The position numbers and the translations under genes are program-made. Below are positions 17,959 to 27,891 of a stretch of 64,000 bases of DNA, piece after piece; the stretch's first letter is position 1; each line of letters starts with the position of its first letter. The notes beneath the pieces are model-generated. The model was not told the DNA's origin, did no database searches, and worked only from the letters and a program-made list of their open reading frames with translations. The stretch is from Pantoea allii (GTDB lineage Bacteria > Pseudomonadota > Gammaproteobacteria > Enterobacterales > Enterobacteriaceae). The stretch spans positions 372,001-436,000 of the forward strand of contig NZ_NTMH01000040.1 of assembly GCF_002307475.1 (NCBI RefSeq). The letters are read 5' to 3'.

Positions 17959-18363
17959 ATGGCCTTGCTTAATATTTTTGACATTGCCGGCTCAGCAATG
18001 ACCGCGCAATCACAGCGATTAAACGTCAGCGCCAGTAACCTGGCTAACGCCGACAGCGTGACCGGCCCGGACGGACAGCCGTATGTGGCAAAACAGGTCG
18101 TTTTTCAGACCGATGCTGCTCCCGGTGCCGCGACAGGTGGTGTGAAAGTGGCGCAGGTCGTGGACGATCCTACACCGGCAAAACTGGTCTACGACCCAGG
18201 TAACCCAATGGCAGACAACAAAGGTTACGTGAAAATGCCTAACGTGGATGTGGTAGCCGAAACGGTGAACACCATGTCGGCGTCACGCAGCTACCAGGCT
18301 AACGTCGAGGTACTGAACACCGTGAAGTCGATGATGATGAAAACGCTGACCCTGGGTCAGTAA
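17959..18363 (+). CDS. flgC: Flagellar proximal rod protein FlgC
   Basis: A 134-residue proximal-rod subunit, the same length as in E. coli. The N-terminal D0 helix with [19 protein letters not shown] and the C-terminal [20 protein letters not shown] helix form the coiled rod core. The central [25 protein letters not shown] is the usual rod signature. Confidence 0.96.
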   Translation: MALLNIFDIAGSAMTAQSQRLNVSASNLANADSVTGPDGQPYVAKQVVFQTDAAPGAATGGVKVAQVVDDPTPAKLVYDPGNPMADNKGYVKMPNVDVVAETVNTMSASRSYQANVEVLNTVKSMMMKTLTLGQ

Positions 18364-18375
18364 CGGAGAAAAATA

Positions 18376-19047
18376 ATGGCTATCTCGGTAGGCGTTAATG
18401 AAAAGCTGGACCCCACGGTACTGAGTTCGTCCAGCACCGGCACGGGGAACAGTTCTCAGGACCTGCAAAACCAGTTCCTGACCATGCTGGTCACACAGTT
18501 ACAAAACCAGGACCCGACAAATCCAATGGATAACAGTCAGCTGACGACGCAGCTGGCACAGATTAACACCCTGAGCGGTATTGAAAAACTGAATACCACG
18601 CTGGGATCGATTTCCGGCCAGATCAGCACCAGCCAGTCTCTGCAGAGCTCCACGCTGATTGGACATGGGGTGATGGTCAATGGCTCCCAGATCCTGGTAG
18701 GCAAAGGCACCACGACACCGTTTGGCGTTGAGCTGACTAACGCAGCGACCACCGCCACGGCGACGATCAGTGACGCACAAGGCAATGTGGTCAGTACCCA
18801 GGACCTGGGTTCACTCACTGCGGGCGTACACACCTTTTCGTGGGACGGAAAATTACCTGATGGCAGCGTTGCGCCAGACGGTAAATACAAAGTTGCGATT
18901 GCTGCCAGTAACAGCAGCGGTCAACAGGTAGCACAGCCACTTAATTATGCCTACGTCAATGGCGTAAGCACGGCGGGTAATACCGCAACACTGGATCTCG
19001 GCACCATGGGCTCCGCCACCCTTGACGACGTACGTCAGATTCTCTGA
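18376..19047 (+). CDS. flgD: Flagellar hook cap / assembly scaffold FlgD
   Basis: Forms the temporary cap under which FlgE polymerises into the hook. The 223 residues (E. coli 231) start with the disordered secretion region, then LQNQFLTMLVTQLQNQDPTNPMDNSQ, the family hallmark, then the FlgD Ig-like/tudor domain (GVHTFSWDGKLPDGSVAPDGKY). The C-terminal half is rich in Thr and Ala. It sits 12 bases past flgC. Confidence 0.96.
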   Translation: MAISVGVNEKLDPTVLSSSSTGTGNSSQDLQNQFLTMLVTQLQNQDPTNPMDNSQLTTQLAQINTLSGIEKLNTTLGSISGQISTSQSLQSSTLIGHGVMVNGSQILVGKGTTTPFGVELTNAATTATATISDAQGNVVSTQDLGSLTAGVHTFSWDGKLPDGSVAPDGKYKVAIAASNSSGQQVAQPLNYAYVNGVSTAGNTATLDLGTMGSATLDDVRQIL

Positions 19048-19073
19048 TTCACCTGTAGACAGGAGAGGTTTAA

Positions 19074-20321
19074 ATGTCATTTTCACAAGCGGTCAGCGGT
19101 CTCGGCGCTGCCTCAAGTAACCTGGACGTTATCGGTAACAACATCGCTAACTCCGCCACAGCGGGCTTCAAATCCAGTACCATCGCGTTTGCCGACATGT
19201 TCGCCGGCTCTAACGTAGGTCTGGGTACAAAAGTTGCCGCCGTTATCCAGAACTTTAACGATGGTTCAACCACCACCACCAGCCGTGGACTGGATGTTGC
19301 GCTGAGCGGAAACGGTTTTTTCCGTTTGACCAACTCTGCGGGCGCGGTTTCCTATTCACGTAACGGCCAGTTCACACTCGATCAGAACCGTAACCTGGTG
19401 AATACCCAGGGTCTGAATGTAACCGGTTATCCGGCATCAGGCGTGCCGCCAACGATTCAAAGCGGTGCCAACCCGGTTGCGATTAAAATCCCAACCACGC
19501 AGATGTCTGCGAACGCGACCACCACGGCTAACCAGGTGGCAAAGCTGAACTCAACGTCTGCAACGCTGGATGACACCAAGTTTTCAGCCACTGACCCGAC
19601 AACGTACAGTGCTAAAAACACGATTACCATGTACGACACGCAGGGTAACGCCCACTCGCTTGACATGTATTTTGTTAAGACGGCAAACAACACCTGGAAG
19701 ATTCATGGCATTGACTCAACCGCGGGTTCCGCTGTGGGTAACTACCAGATGTCCTACGATGCCAACGGTCAAATGACCGGTGTGTCCAGCCTGGATGCGA
19801 CAGGCGCCGTTGTCGCGGGTTCAACCACGCCAAGCACAGCCAGTATCACCATTCCTGGTGTCAATGGCGCAAATGGCACGACCGTGGCCTTGAACTTTGT
19901 GGGCAGCCTGCAGCAAAACACCGGTGCGACCACCTTTGGTAACGCCACGCAAAACGGTTATGCCCCAGGCGACCTGACCAGCTACGCCATTAACAATGAC
20001 GGCACCATCACCGGCAGTTATTCCAACCAACGTACTCAGTTGCTGGGACAAATCGTTCTGGCGAGCTTCTCTAACCCGGAAGGCCTGAAATCTCAGGGTG
20101 ACAACGTCTGGTCGGAAACCAATGCGTCTGGACAGGCTGCAGTTGGCCTGGCGAACACCGGAACATTTGGTTCACTGACCGCCGGTGCGCTGGAGTCCTC
20201 GAACGTTGATATGAGTAAAGAGCTGGTCAACATGATCGTCGCGCAACGCAACTACCAGGCGAACGCGCAGACCATCAAAACGCAGGACCAGATCCTTAAC
20301 ACCCTGGTCAACTTACGTTAA
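19074..20321 (+). CDS. flgE: Flagellar hook protein FlgE
   Basis: Polymerises into the bent hook that joins rod and filament. The 415-residue protein is about 13 residues longer than in E. coli, with the variation in the exposed middle. Conserved ends are MSFSQAVSGLGAASSNLDVIG with NNIANSATAGFK, and SNVDMSKELVNMIVAQRNYQ with LNTLVNLR. The NGFFRLTNSAGAVSYSRNGQF segment is the usual hook D1 start. Confidence 0.96.
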   Translation: MSFSQAVSGLGAASSNLDVIGNNIANSATAGFKSSTIAFADMFAGSNVGLGTKVAAVIQNFNDGSTTTTSRGLDVALSGNGFFRLTNSAGAVSYSRNGQFTLDQNRNLVNTQGLNVTGYPASGVPPTIQSGANPVAIKIPTTQMSANATTTANQVAKLNSTSATLDDTKFSATDPTTYSAKNTITMYDTQGNAHSLDMYFVKTANNTWKIHGIDSTAGSAVGNYQMSYDANGQMTGVSSLDATGAVVAGSTTPSTASITIPGVNGANGTTVALNFVGSLQQNTGATTFGNATQNGYAPGDLTSYAINNDGTITGSYSNQRTQLLGQIVLASFSNPEGLKSQGDNVWSETNASGQAAVGLANTGTFGSLTAGALESSNVDMSKELVNMIVAQRNYQANAQTIKTQDQILNTLVNLR

Positions 20322-20341
20322 TTCGCTAACGGGATTGCTCT

Positions 20342-21100
20342 ATGGATCACGCGATATATACCGCGATGGGCGCGGCCAGTCAGACACTGGATCAGCAGGC
20401 GGTTACCGCCAGCAACCTCGCCAACGCATCAACGCCCGGTTTCCGGGCGCAGTTGAACGCGTTGCGTGCTGTACCGGTTACTGGCTGGTCGCTGCCAACG
20501 CGTACGCTGGTAACGGCGTCCACGCCGGGCGCCGATATGAGTCAGGGTGCAATGGACTACACCGAACGTCCGTTGGATGTGGCGATGCAGCAGGACGGCT
20601 GGCTTGCACTACGAACGGCAGACGGCAGCGAAGCCTATACCCGCAACGGTAATATGCAAATCCGTTCGGACGGCACGCTGACGGTGCAGGGCAATCCCGT
20701 CATGGGCGACGGTGGTCCGATTGTGATCCCACAAGGCACAGAGGTCACCATTGCGGCTGACGGTTCTATTACCGGACTTAACGCAGGCGACTCACCGAAT
20801 GCCACGGTGCAGTTGGGTCGTCTGAAGCTGGTTCAGGCAACAGGTAAAGAGTTACAGCGCGGGGATGATGGCATGTTCCGTCCAACCGCCGCGACGCAGG
20901 CTACACGCGGCGCCGCGCTGCAGGCCGATCCCACCATGCAGGTGATGCCTGGCGTTCTGGAAGGCAGTAACGTTAAACCGGTCGAGACCATGGTCGATAT
21001 GATCGCCAATGCCCGACGTTTTGAGATGCAGATGAAGGTCATTTCTAACGTCAACGAAAACGAACAAAAAGCCAATCAGTTGCTGAGCATCGGCAGCTAA
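20342..21100 (+). CDS. flgF: Flagellar proximal rod protein FlgF
   Basis: A 252-residue proximal-rod subunit. It begins [20 protein letters not shown] with [14 protein letters not shown], has [14 protein letters not shown] in the middle and ends with the rod helix around [22 protein letters not shown]. These match the FlgF/FlgG family, and shortness and position place it as FlgF. It sits 20 bases past flgE. Confidence 0.95.
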   Translation: MDHAIYTAMGAASQTLDQQAVTASNLANASTPGFRAQLNALRAVPVTGWSLPTRTLVTASTPGADMSQGAMDYTERPLDVAMQQDGWLALRTADGSEAYTRNGNMQIRSDGTLTVQGNPVMGDGGPIVIPQGTEVTIAADGSITGLNAGDSPNATVQLGRLKLVQATGKELQRGDDGMFRPTAATQATRGAALQADPTMQVMPGVLEGSNVKPVETMVDMIANARRFEMQMKVISNVNENEQKANQLLSIGS

Positions 21101-21117
21101 GGCACGAGGATAAATAC

Positions 21118-21900
21118 ATGATTCGTTCTTTATGGATCGCGAAAACCGGTCTTGATGCACAGCAGATGAACATGGACGTTATCGCCAACAACCTGGCAAA
21201 CGTCAGTACTAATGGCTTTAAGCGTTCACGTGCGGTATTTGAAGATCTGATGTACCAGACAATGCGTCAACCGGGTACCCAGTCATCAGAACAAACCACG
21301 CTGCCATCAGGTTTGCAAATTGGTACCGGTGTGCGTCCGGTGACGACTGAGCGTTTGCATACACAGGGCAACCTGTCGCAGACCAACAACTCGAAAGATA
21401 TTGCCATTAACGGGCAGGGTTTTTTCCAAATCCAGATGCCAGATGGTACGTCTGCTTACACCCGTGATGGTTCGTTCCAGGTGGATCAGAATGGTCAGTT
21501 AGTGACCAACTCCGGTTTCCCGGTACAGCCAGGCATTACGATTCCAGCCAACGCCACCAGCATTACCGTGTCGCGTGATGGTGTCGTCAGTGTCACGCAG
21601 CAGGGGCAAACTCAGGCCGCGCAGGTCGGGCAGTTAACCCTGAGCACCTTTATCAACAACGCCGGTCTCGATAGCGTAGGTGAAAACCTTTACAAAGAAA
21701 CCCAGGCATCCGGTGCACCGACTGACAGCACGCCTGGCCAGAACGGCGCAGGTCTGCTGTATCAGGGCTATGCCGAAACCTCCAACGTTAACGTTGCTGA
21801 AGAACTGGTCACCATGATCCAGACGCAGCGCGCCTATGAAATTAACAGCAAAGCGATCAGCACCTCCGATCAGATGCTGGCGAAGTTAACGCAGCTGTAA
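21118..21900 (+). CDS. flgG: Flagellar distal rod protein FlgG
   Basis: Builds the distal rod that crosses the peptidoglycan and outer membrane. At 260 residues it matches E. coli FlgG in length; hallmarks are [41 protein letters not shown] and [20 protein letters not shown]. Regions known to set rod length are of normal size here. Confidence 0.97.
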   Translation: MIRSLWIAKTGLDAQQMNMDVIANNLANVSTNGFKRSRAVFEDLMYQTMRQPGTQSSEQTTLPSGLQIGTGVRPVTTERLHTQGNLSQTNNSKDIAINGQGFFQIQMPDGTSAYTRDGSFQVDQNGQLVTNSGFPVQPGITIPANATSITVSRDGVVSVTQQGQTQAAQVGQLTLSTFINNAGLDSVGENLYKETQASGAPTDSTPGQNGAGLLYQGYAETSNVNVAEELVTMIQTQRAYEINSKAISTSDQMLAKLTQL

Positions 21901-21959
21901 TGCGAACAGGGCCGGCTCAGGCTGGCCTGAAGAATAGTCATTTATAAGGTCGTGACTCC

Positions 21960-22670
21960 GTGGCGATGCAACATATTCTCAAGCCTGGACATTGGTTAGT
22001 AGCAAGCCTGCTACTCACTCTTAACGGTTGTGCACTGGTACCGCGCACGCCGTTGGTGCAAGGGGCGACCACGGCTCAGCCGTTGCCATCTGCACCACCG
22101 GTGGTGAACGGTTCAATTTTTCAGGGCGTCGCGCCGCTCAACTACGGTTATCAGCCGCTGTTTGAGGATCGTCGCCCACGTAATATCGGCGATACGCTGA
22201 CCATCACGCTGCAAGAAAACGTCAGCGCCAGCAAAAGTTCGTCCTCTAACGCCAGCCGAAACGGCAGCGGTAGCCTGGGCATTACCGCCGTACCTACGGG
22301 CCTTGCCGGTCTGGCAGGCGCTGCAGGTGAAAAAGCCAACTTTGCGGCAGGTGGCAAAAATGATTTCGCAGGTAAAGGCGGCGCGTCTGCCAACAACACC
22401 TTTACCGGCACCATCACCGTGACCGTGGATCAGGTTCTGTCGAACGGCAACCTGCACGTGGTCGGTGAAAAACAGATTGCCATTAATCAGGGCACCGAGT
22501 TTATCCGCTTCTCGGGCGTGGTTAACCCACGCACCATTAGCGCCAGTAACGCGGTGTTGTCAACGGCCGTCGCCGATGCACGTATTGAGTACATCGGAAA
22601 TGGTTATATCAATGAAGCGCAAACCATGGGTTGGCTGCAGCGTTTCTTCCTGAACATCTCGCCGTTCTAA
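21960..22670 (+). CDS. flgH: Flagellar L-ring lipoprotein FlgH
   Basis: Outer-membrane lipoprotein forming the L ring around the rod. The signal peptide ends in a lipobox-like LTLNGC with acyl Cys at 24. ANGSIFQ-like [28 protein letters not shown], and [30 protein letters not shown], match E. coli (232 residues, here 236). I chose the GTG because an AAGG site lies ten bases upstream; an ATG two codons later is possible. Confidence 0.94.
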   Translation: MAMQHILKPGHWLVASLLLTLNGCALVPRTPLVQGATTAQPLPSAPPVVNGSIFQGVAPLNYGYQPLFEDRRPRNIGDTLTITLQENVSASKSSSSNASRNGSGSLGITAVPTGLAGLAGAAGEKANFAAGGKNDFAGKGGASANNTFTGTITVTVDQVLSNGNLHVVGEKQIAINQGTEFIRFSGVVNPRTISASNAVLSTAVADARIEYIGNGYINEAQTMGWLQRFFLNISPF

Positions 22671-22679
22671 GAGGTTTCA

Positions 22680-23789
22680 ATGAAAAAGTTAGCATTATGG
22701 CGTGTCGGTCTGGGGTTACTGTTAGGCGTAAGTCTGATGGCTCACGCCGATCTGATCCGCGATTTAACCACCGTACAAGGTGTGCGCGACAACCAACTGC
22801 TGGGCTATGGGCTGGTGGTAGGTCTGGATGGTACGGGTGACCAGACCACTCAGACACCCTTTACGACGCAGACTGTCAGCAACATGTTGTCCCAGTTGGG
22901 CATCACCGTGCCGCCCGGCACTAACATGCAGCTCAAAAACGTAGCGGCTGTAATGGTCACGGCTAAATTGCCCTCGTTTGCCCGTCAGGGACAGACGCTG
23001 GATGTGGTTGTCTCATCCATGGGTAATGCCAAAAGCCTGCGCGGCGGGACCTTATTAATGACACCGATGAAAGGCGTGGATAACCAGGTTTATGCCCTGG
23101 CTCAGGGGAATATCCTGGTCGGTGGTGCGGGTGCTTCTGCCGGGGGAAGTAGTGTTCAGGTTAACCAACTGAACGGCGGACGTATTACCGAAGGCGCGAC
23201 GGTTGAGCGTGAATTGCAGAGCAACTTTGGCTCGCAAAACACCATTAACCTGCAGCTCAACACCGCCGATTTCTCTATGGCGCAACGTATTGCGGATGCG
23301 ATCAATGGACGTGGTGGCTACGGCTCTGCGCAGCCGCTGGATGCCCGCACCGTTCAGGTACGCGTATCACCTAACAACGGTGCACAGGTTCGCTTGCTGG
23401 CCGAGATTCAGAACATCGACGTGTCTGTCCCGGTTGAAGATGCCAAAGTGATTATCAACTCGCGTACCGGCTCTGTCGTGATGAATCGTGAAGTGAAACT
23501 GAACACCTGTGCAGTGGCGCAGGGCAACTTGTCTGTGACGGTTAATCAGCAGCAGAACGTCAGCCAGCCTGATACACCGCTGGCGGGTGGACAAACCGTG
23601 GCAACCACCAATACACAGATCGACCTGCGTCAGAGCGGCGGTGCCCTGCAACGGGTGAATTCCAGCGCCAACCTGAACAGCGTGGTACGTGCACTGAATG
23701 CCCTGGGCGCATCGCCTATCGAGCTGATGTCTATTTTGCAGTCAATGCAGAGCGCGGGTTGCCTGCGCGCTAAACTGGAAATTATCTGA
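22680..23789 (+). CDS. flgI: Flagellar P-ring protein FlgI
   Basis: Periplasmic ring protein that surrounds the rod in the peptidoglycan layer; FlgA assists its assembly. A Sec signal peptide is cleaved after AHA (residue 23). Hallmarks are [33 protein letters not shown], and the C-terminal [31 protein letters not shown]; a Cys pair in the C-terminal half (NTCAVAQ and GCLRAK) probably forms the stabilising disulfide. Its stop overlaps the flgJ start by one base. Confidence 0.96.
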   Translation: MKKLALWRVGLGLLLGVSLMAHADLIRDLTTVQGVRDNQLLGYGLVVGLDGTGDQTTQTPFTTQTVSNMLSQLGITVPPGTNMQLKNVAAVMVTAKLPSFARQGQTLDVVVSSMGNAKSLRGGTLLMTPMKGVDNQVYALAQGNILVGGAGASAGGSSVQVNQLNGGRITEGATVERELQSNFGSQNTINLQLNTADFSMAQRIADAINGRGGYGSAQPLDARTVQVRVSPNNGAQVRLLAEIQNIDVSVPVEDAKVIINSRTGSVVMNREVKLNTCAVAQGNLSVTVNQQQNVSQPDTPLAGGQTVATTNTQIDLRQSGGALQRVNSSANLNSVVRALNALGASPIELMSILQSMQSAGCLRAKLEII

Positions 23790-24733
23790 TGAATGATGCG
23801 CAATCGCTGATGAATGCGGCTTTTGACAGCCGCTCACTGAACGACCTTAAACGCCAGGTCACCGCCGATCCGAAAGGAAAAGCGCTGCAGGTGGCACAGC
23901 AGGTCGAAGGGATGTTTGTTCAGATGATGCTAAAGAGTATGCGCGATGCGTTACCGCAGGACGGCGTACTCAGCAATGAACAGACCAAACTTTTTACTTC
24001 AATGTACGATCAGCAGATTGCGCAAGACATCGGAAAACGTGGCCTGGGCCTGGCGGATATCATCGTGAAACAGATGGAACCCGCCAAAGCCCCGGATGAG
24101 ACCGCCGGCACCGTTCCGATGAAACTGGATAACAGTTTCATTATGAGCAATATCGGGGCAACGCCACTGGAGCAGATGGTGCGTAAAGCCATGCCGCGTC
24201 TGCCGCCAGCCTCGCCAACGGGACTGCCCGGCGACAGCCGCGATTTTATTGCCCAACTGACGCAGCCTGCTCAGGCCGCCAGCCAGCAGAGCGGGATTCC
24301 GCACCACCTGATTCTGGCGCAGGCTGCGCTGGAGTCCGGCTGGGGGCAACGTCAAATCCTGACCCGTGACGGTAAGCCGAGTTACAACGTCTTCGGCATT
24401 AAAGCCAGCGCCAACTGGAAGGGTGAAACAACCGATATCATGACCACGGAATACGAGCATGGCGAAGCAAAAAAAGTGCGCGCCAGCTTCCGCGTTTACG
24501 GATCGTATTTCGAAGCGTTGAATGACTACGTCAAACTGATTTCAAACAATCCACGTTATGCGGCCGTAACGAATGCGCAGAGCGCGGAGCAGGGCGCACA
24601 GGCATTGCAGGCTGCCGGTTATGCGACCGATCCAAAATATGCACAGAAACTGGTTGGAATGATTCAGCAATTCAAGAGCATGGGTGAAAAAGTGGTTAAA
24701 GCGTATAGCCAGGATTTAAGCACCCTGTTCTGA
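23789..24733 (+). CDS. flgJ: Flagellar rod cap and peptidoglycan hydrolase FlgJ
   Basis: Two-domain protein: an N-terminal rod-scaffolding cap (about 1-120, with VEGMFVQMMLKSMRDALP) and a C-terminal glucosaminidase domain (about 150-314) that opens the peptidoglycan for the rod. The catalytic Glu is E182 in LAQAALESGWG; GKPSYNVFGIKAS and RVYGSYFEALNDYVKLI follow. At 314 residues it has the usual enterobacterial fused form. It is translationally coupled to flgI and ends the class 2 operon. Confidence 0.96.
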   Translation: MNDAQSLMNAAFDSRSLNDLKRQVTADPKGKALQVAQQVEGMFVQMMLKSMRDALPQDGVLSNEQTKLFTSMYDQQIAQDIGKRGLGLADIIVKQMEPAKAPDETAGTVPMKLDNSFIMSNIGATPLEQMVRKAMPRLPPASPTGLPGDSRDFIAQLTQPAQAASQQSGIPHHLILAQAALESGWGQRQILTRDGKPSYNVFGIKASANWKGETTDIMTTEYEHGEAKKVRASFRVYGSYFEALNDYVKLISNNPRYAAVTNAQSAEQGAQALQAAGYATDPKYAQKLVGMIQQFKSMGEKVVKAYSQDLSTLF

Positions 24734-24743
24734 TTATTCGGCC

Positions 24744-24770
24744 TCAAGTTTCACTTAAGCATGCCGATAA
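24744..24770 (+). promoter_or_regulatory. Sigma-28 (FliA) promoter of flgKL
   Basis: TCAAGTTT, 11 bases, GCCGATAA differs from the consensus TAAAGTTT-N11-GCCGATAA at one base. It lies about 90 bases before flgK and explains class 3 expression of flgKL. Confidence 0.9.
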
Positions 24771-24857
24771 TAACAACAAGAGCCAGGCGCGCCAGCGTAC
24801 GTTGGCGACCACACTGATGACAGCCACCCGTTCAACGGGGGAATGTAAGGAACCGAG

Positions 24858-26498
24858 ATGTCCAGCATAATTAACTCCGCAATGAGCGGGCTCAGTGCCG
24901 CACAGGCCGCCTTAAGCACGACCAGTAACAATATCAGTAATTACACTGTCGCGGGCTACTCGCGTCAGACCACCATTCTGGCCGAAGCAAACAGTACCCT
25001 GCAGGGGAAAAGCTATTACGGCAATGGTGTTAACGTCACCGGTGTTCAGCGTGAATATGACGGTTTTATCGCCGCTCAGCTGCGCGGATCGTCGGCCAAT
25101 TATAATGCGGCGAATACCCAGTATTCGCAGGTATCTAATATTGATGATCTGATGTCGACGTCGACCACTAACCTGTCAACGGCGATTCAGGGCTTCTTCA
25201 GCAACATGCAAAACGTGGTCAGTAACGCCAACGATCCGGCGGCGCGCCAGTCGATGCTCAGCAACTCGCAGGGGCTGGTTAACCAGTTCCAGACTCAGGC
25301 GCAGTACCTGACCAACATGCAAAACAGCGTGAACACCAATATTGCCTCTAACGTCGATCAGATTAATACCTTCACCACGCAGATCTCGAATCTTAACCAG
25401 CAAATTGCCAAACTAAGCACGGCTAACGGTGCAACACCGAATGATTTGCTTGATCAGCGCGATCAGTTAGTGAACGGCCTGAATAATATCGTTGGTGTGA
25501 CAGTGTCACAGCAAGACGGCAGCTATACGGTTTCGATGGCGAACGGCACGTCACTGGTGAATGGTTTTCAGTCCACCAAGCTGGTGGCCATGCCGTCCAG
25601 CAGTGACCTGACGCGCACCACAGTAGGTTATGTCGACCCTCAGGCTGGCAACGTGGAGATTCCGGAATCGTCTCTGACCACGGGGTCGCTGGGCGGTATG
25701 CTGAGCTTCCGTTCGCAGGATCTGGACCTGGCACAAAACCAACTGGGCCAGTTAGCGGCTGCCTTTACGACCAGTTTTAACACCGTGCACAAGCAAGGCT
25801 TCGACAGCAACGGTAATCAGGGCGTCGACTTCTTTAATATCGGCAGTCCTACGGTGCAGGGGAACAGCAAAAATACCTCTTCTGCCACCCTGACGGCAGC
25901 GTGGACTGACACCAGTGCCCTGCAGGCATCAAACTATACCGTCAGCTATGACGGGACAAACTGGTCAGCGACACGTTTGTCAGATAACACCAAAACCACG
26001 CTCACACCCACTACCTCGGGCGGCGCTACGACGCTTAACCTGGATGGGATGAGCCTGACGGTCAACGGCACGCCAAACGCCAAAGACAGTTTCCTGGTGA
26101 AACCGGTTCAGAACGTGGTTAACGGCATGTCGGTTGCTATTACCAGCGGATCACAAATCGCCGCGGCGGCCGCGACCGGCGGTGAGAGTGATAACCGCAA
26201 TGCGCAAAAGCTGCTGGCATTGCAGGATGCCAAAGTCGTTAACGGCAACGCGACGATTTCCCAGGCTTACGGCGCGATGGTGAGTACCATCGGCAACAAA
26301 ACCCAGGCACTCAAAACCGCCAGCACGACGCAGCAAAACGTGGTGACGCAGCTAACCAACCGCCAGCAATCTGTTTCTGGCGTGAACCTGGATGAAGAGT
26401 ACGCGAACCTGACGAAATACCAACAATATTACATGGCGAATGCGCAGGTTTTAAAAACGGCCAGCACCGTTTTTGACGCCCTGCTTAGCATCAACTAA
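24858..26498 (+). CDS. flgK: Flagellar hook-associated protein 1 FlgK
   Basis: First hook-filament junction protein, added after the hook reaches length; its export is helped by FlgN. The 546-residue protein starts SSIINSAMSGLSAAQAALSTTSNNISNYTVAGYSRQ and ends VNLDEEYANLTKYQQYYMANAQVLKTASTVFDALLSIN, the terminal helices of the axial family. The middle is variable and Thr/Ser-rich. Confidence 0.96.
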   Translation: MSSIINSAMSGLSAAQAALSTTSNNISNYTVAGYSRQTTILAEANSTLQGKSYYGNGVNVTGVQREYDGFIAAQLRGSSANYNAANTQYSQVSNIDDLMSTSTTNLSTAIQGFFSNMQNVVSNANDPAARQSMLSNSQGLVNQFQTQAQYLTNMQNSVNTNIASNVDQINTFTTQISNLNQQIAKLSTANGATPNDLLDQRDQLVNGLNNIVGVTVSQQDGSYTVSMANGTSLVNGFQSTKLVAMPSSSDLTRTTVGYVDPQAGNVEIPESSLTTGSLGGMLSFRSQDLDLAQNQLGQLAAAFTTSFNTVHKQGFDSNGNQGVDFFNIGSPTVQGNSKNTSSATLTAAWTDTSALQASNYTVSYDGTNWSATRLSDNTKTTLTPTTSGGATTLNLDGMSLTVNGTPNAKDSFLVKPVQNVVNGMSVAITSGSQIAAAAATGGESDNRNAQKLLALQDAKVVNGNATISQAYGAMVSTIGNKTQALKTASTTQQNVVTQLTNRQQSVSGVNLDEEYANLTKYQQYYMANAQVLKTASTVFDALLSIN

Positions 26499-26512
26499 AA
26501 GCAGAGGACATC

Positions 26513-27475
26513 ATGCGACTCAGTACAAATATGATTTTTGACCAGCAGGTTCGCGGCGTTAGCGATGCGCAGTCCTCTTGGTTAAATGCGGGAAAACAGC
26601 TTTCCACCGGACTCAGAGTGTCTAATCCTTCAGACGACCCGATTGCCGCGTCTCGTGCGGTCGTGCTGTCGCAAACGCAGGCGCAGGCAAGCCAGTATTC
26701 TGTCGCGCGTACCTTTGCCGACCAGGGATTATCGCTGGAAGAAAACACCCTTAATGGCGTCACGAACAGCATCATGAGCGCGCAGTCGATGATTGTGGCC
26801 TCCGCTAATGGTTCCTTAAGCGACGACGACCGTGCTTCTTATGCCACGCAGCTGGAAGGGGTTCGTGCGCAGTTACTCAATCAGGTAAACAGCAAAGATG
26901 CCAACGGACGTTATATCTTTGCAGGTTACAAAACGGATAGCCCACCGTTTGTGGATGGTGCGGGCGGCGTCACTTATCAGGGCGGAACCGATGCGATTAC
27001 CCAGAAAGTGGACACTGACCGTACAATGACCATCGGTCACACCGGCAACAGCATCGTGATGTCGATTACCAGCAATGCGGTGAAAGAGCCTAACGGCGGT
27101 ACCAGTGAAACGAACGTGTTTAACATGCTGGACAGCGCCATCAGTGCGCTGAAAGTGCCGCAAAACGGCGCGGACGATGCGACGAAAGCCACGTTTTCTG
27201 CGGCAATGGATAAAACCAGCCGTGGCCTGAGCAACTCGCTTAACAACGTGCTCAGCGTCCGTTCCGAGATCGGTACCCAGCTGAAAGAGTTAGATACGTT
27301 GAATGCGCAGGGGGACGATCGCAAGGTAATTTATGATTCCCAGATGAGCAGCCTGGTGGACGTTGATTACACCCAGGCGATCTCCAGCTACACCATGCAA
27401 CAGCAGGCGCTGCAGGCTTCTTACAAGACCTTTACCGATATGTCTCAGATGTCACTGTTTCAGTTAAATTCATAA
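26513..27475 (+). CDS. flgL: Flagellar hook-associated protein 3 FlgL
   Basis: Second junction protein between FlgK and the flagellin filament. The 320-residue protein (E. coli 317) has the flagellin-like N-terminus MRLSTNMIFDQQVRGVSDAQSSWLNAGKQLSTGLRVSNPSDDPIAA and C-terminus VDVDYTQAISSYTMQQQALQAS. It is 14 bases past flgK and is followed by a strong terminator that closes the flagellar block. Confidence 0.96.
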   Translation: MRLSTNMIFDQQVRGVSDAQSSWLNAGKQLSTGLRVSNPSDDPIAASRAVVLSQTQAQASQYSVARTFADQGLSLEENTLNGVTNSIMSAQSMIVASANGSLSDDDRASYATQLEGVRAQLLNQVNSKDANGRYIFAGYKTDSPPFVDGAGGVTYQGGTDAITQKVDTDRTMTIGHTGNSIVMSITSNAVKEPNGGTSETNVFNMLDSAISALKVPQNGADDATKATFSAAMDKTSRGLSNSLNNVLSVRSEIGTQLKELDTLNAQGDDRKVIYDSQMSSLVDVDYTQAISSYTMQQQALQASYKTFTDMSQMSLFQLNS

Positions 27476-27516
27476 AACGAAATTTGGGCGTACTTTAACC
27501 GGGTGCGCTTAGTTTT

Positions 27517-27553
27517 TCCCACCTTCCCGATAAGGGATGGTGGGATTTTTTTT
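27517..27553 (+). terminator. Intrinsic terminator after flgL
   Basis: A long stem (TCCCACC-T-TCCC / GGGA-T-GGTGGGA, one T-T mismatch) with a GATAA loop is followed by eight T. Confidence 0.88.
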
Positions 27554-27846
27554 GCCTGGATATTCGCCCTTTCACGGAGGTCGGTATTGATGCGTCCGGT
27601 GGCGTATCAGTCAGGGCTGAGGCTAAATACTCTGCCCGGCATAACGACACGCTGGTGGTGGGATAAGGGGGAAAGCTGGCTCGCCGACGATGAAGAGGTA
27701 AGGCTGCTAGCAGGGGACAGGCAATGGACGGCTACGAAGGCTGGCAGAGGGGTTGACTGTCTGGCGACAAAGCCCGGAGTTTCCACATGCAGTCGCCAGG
27801 GCACAAAAGTGGCTTTCTCTTCGTAATACAGCAGACAACAGGCAAT

Positions 27847-27870
27847 AAAAAACCCGGCCGGAGCCGGGTT
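27847..27870 (-). terminator. Intrinsic terminator after rne
   Basis: An eight-bp stem (AACCCGGC / GCCGGGTT) with a four-base loop is followed on the minus strand by TTTTATT, about 20 bases past the rne stop. Confidence 0.85.
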
Positions 27871-27891
27871 TGTCGATACCGTTACCTGGCC

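Larger units (their letters stand above)
27476..27891. other. Stretch between flgL and rne
   Basis: These 416 bases hold the flgL terminator on the left and the rne terminator on the right. In between, an open frame from an ATG at 27590 with GGAGG nine bases upstream could encode 78 residues (MRPVAYQSGLRLNTLPG...). It is Trp-rich, uses rare AGG and CTA codons and resembles nothing I know; I do not call it a gene. Confidence 0.5.
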
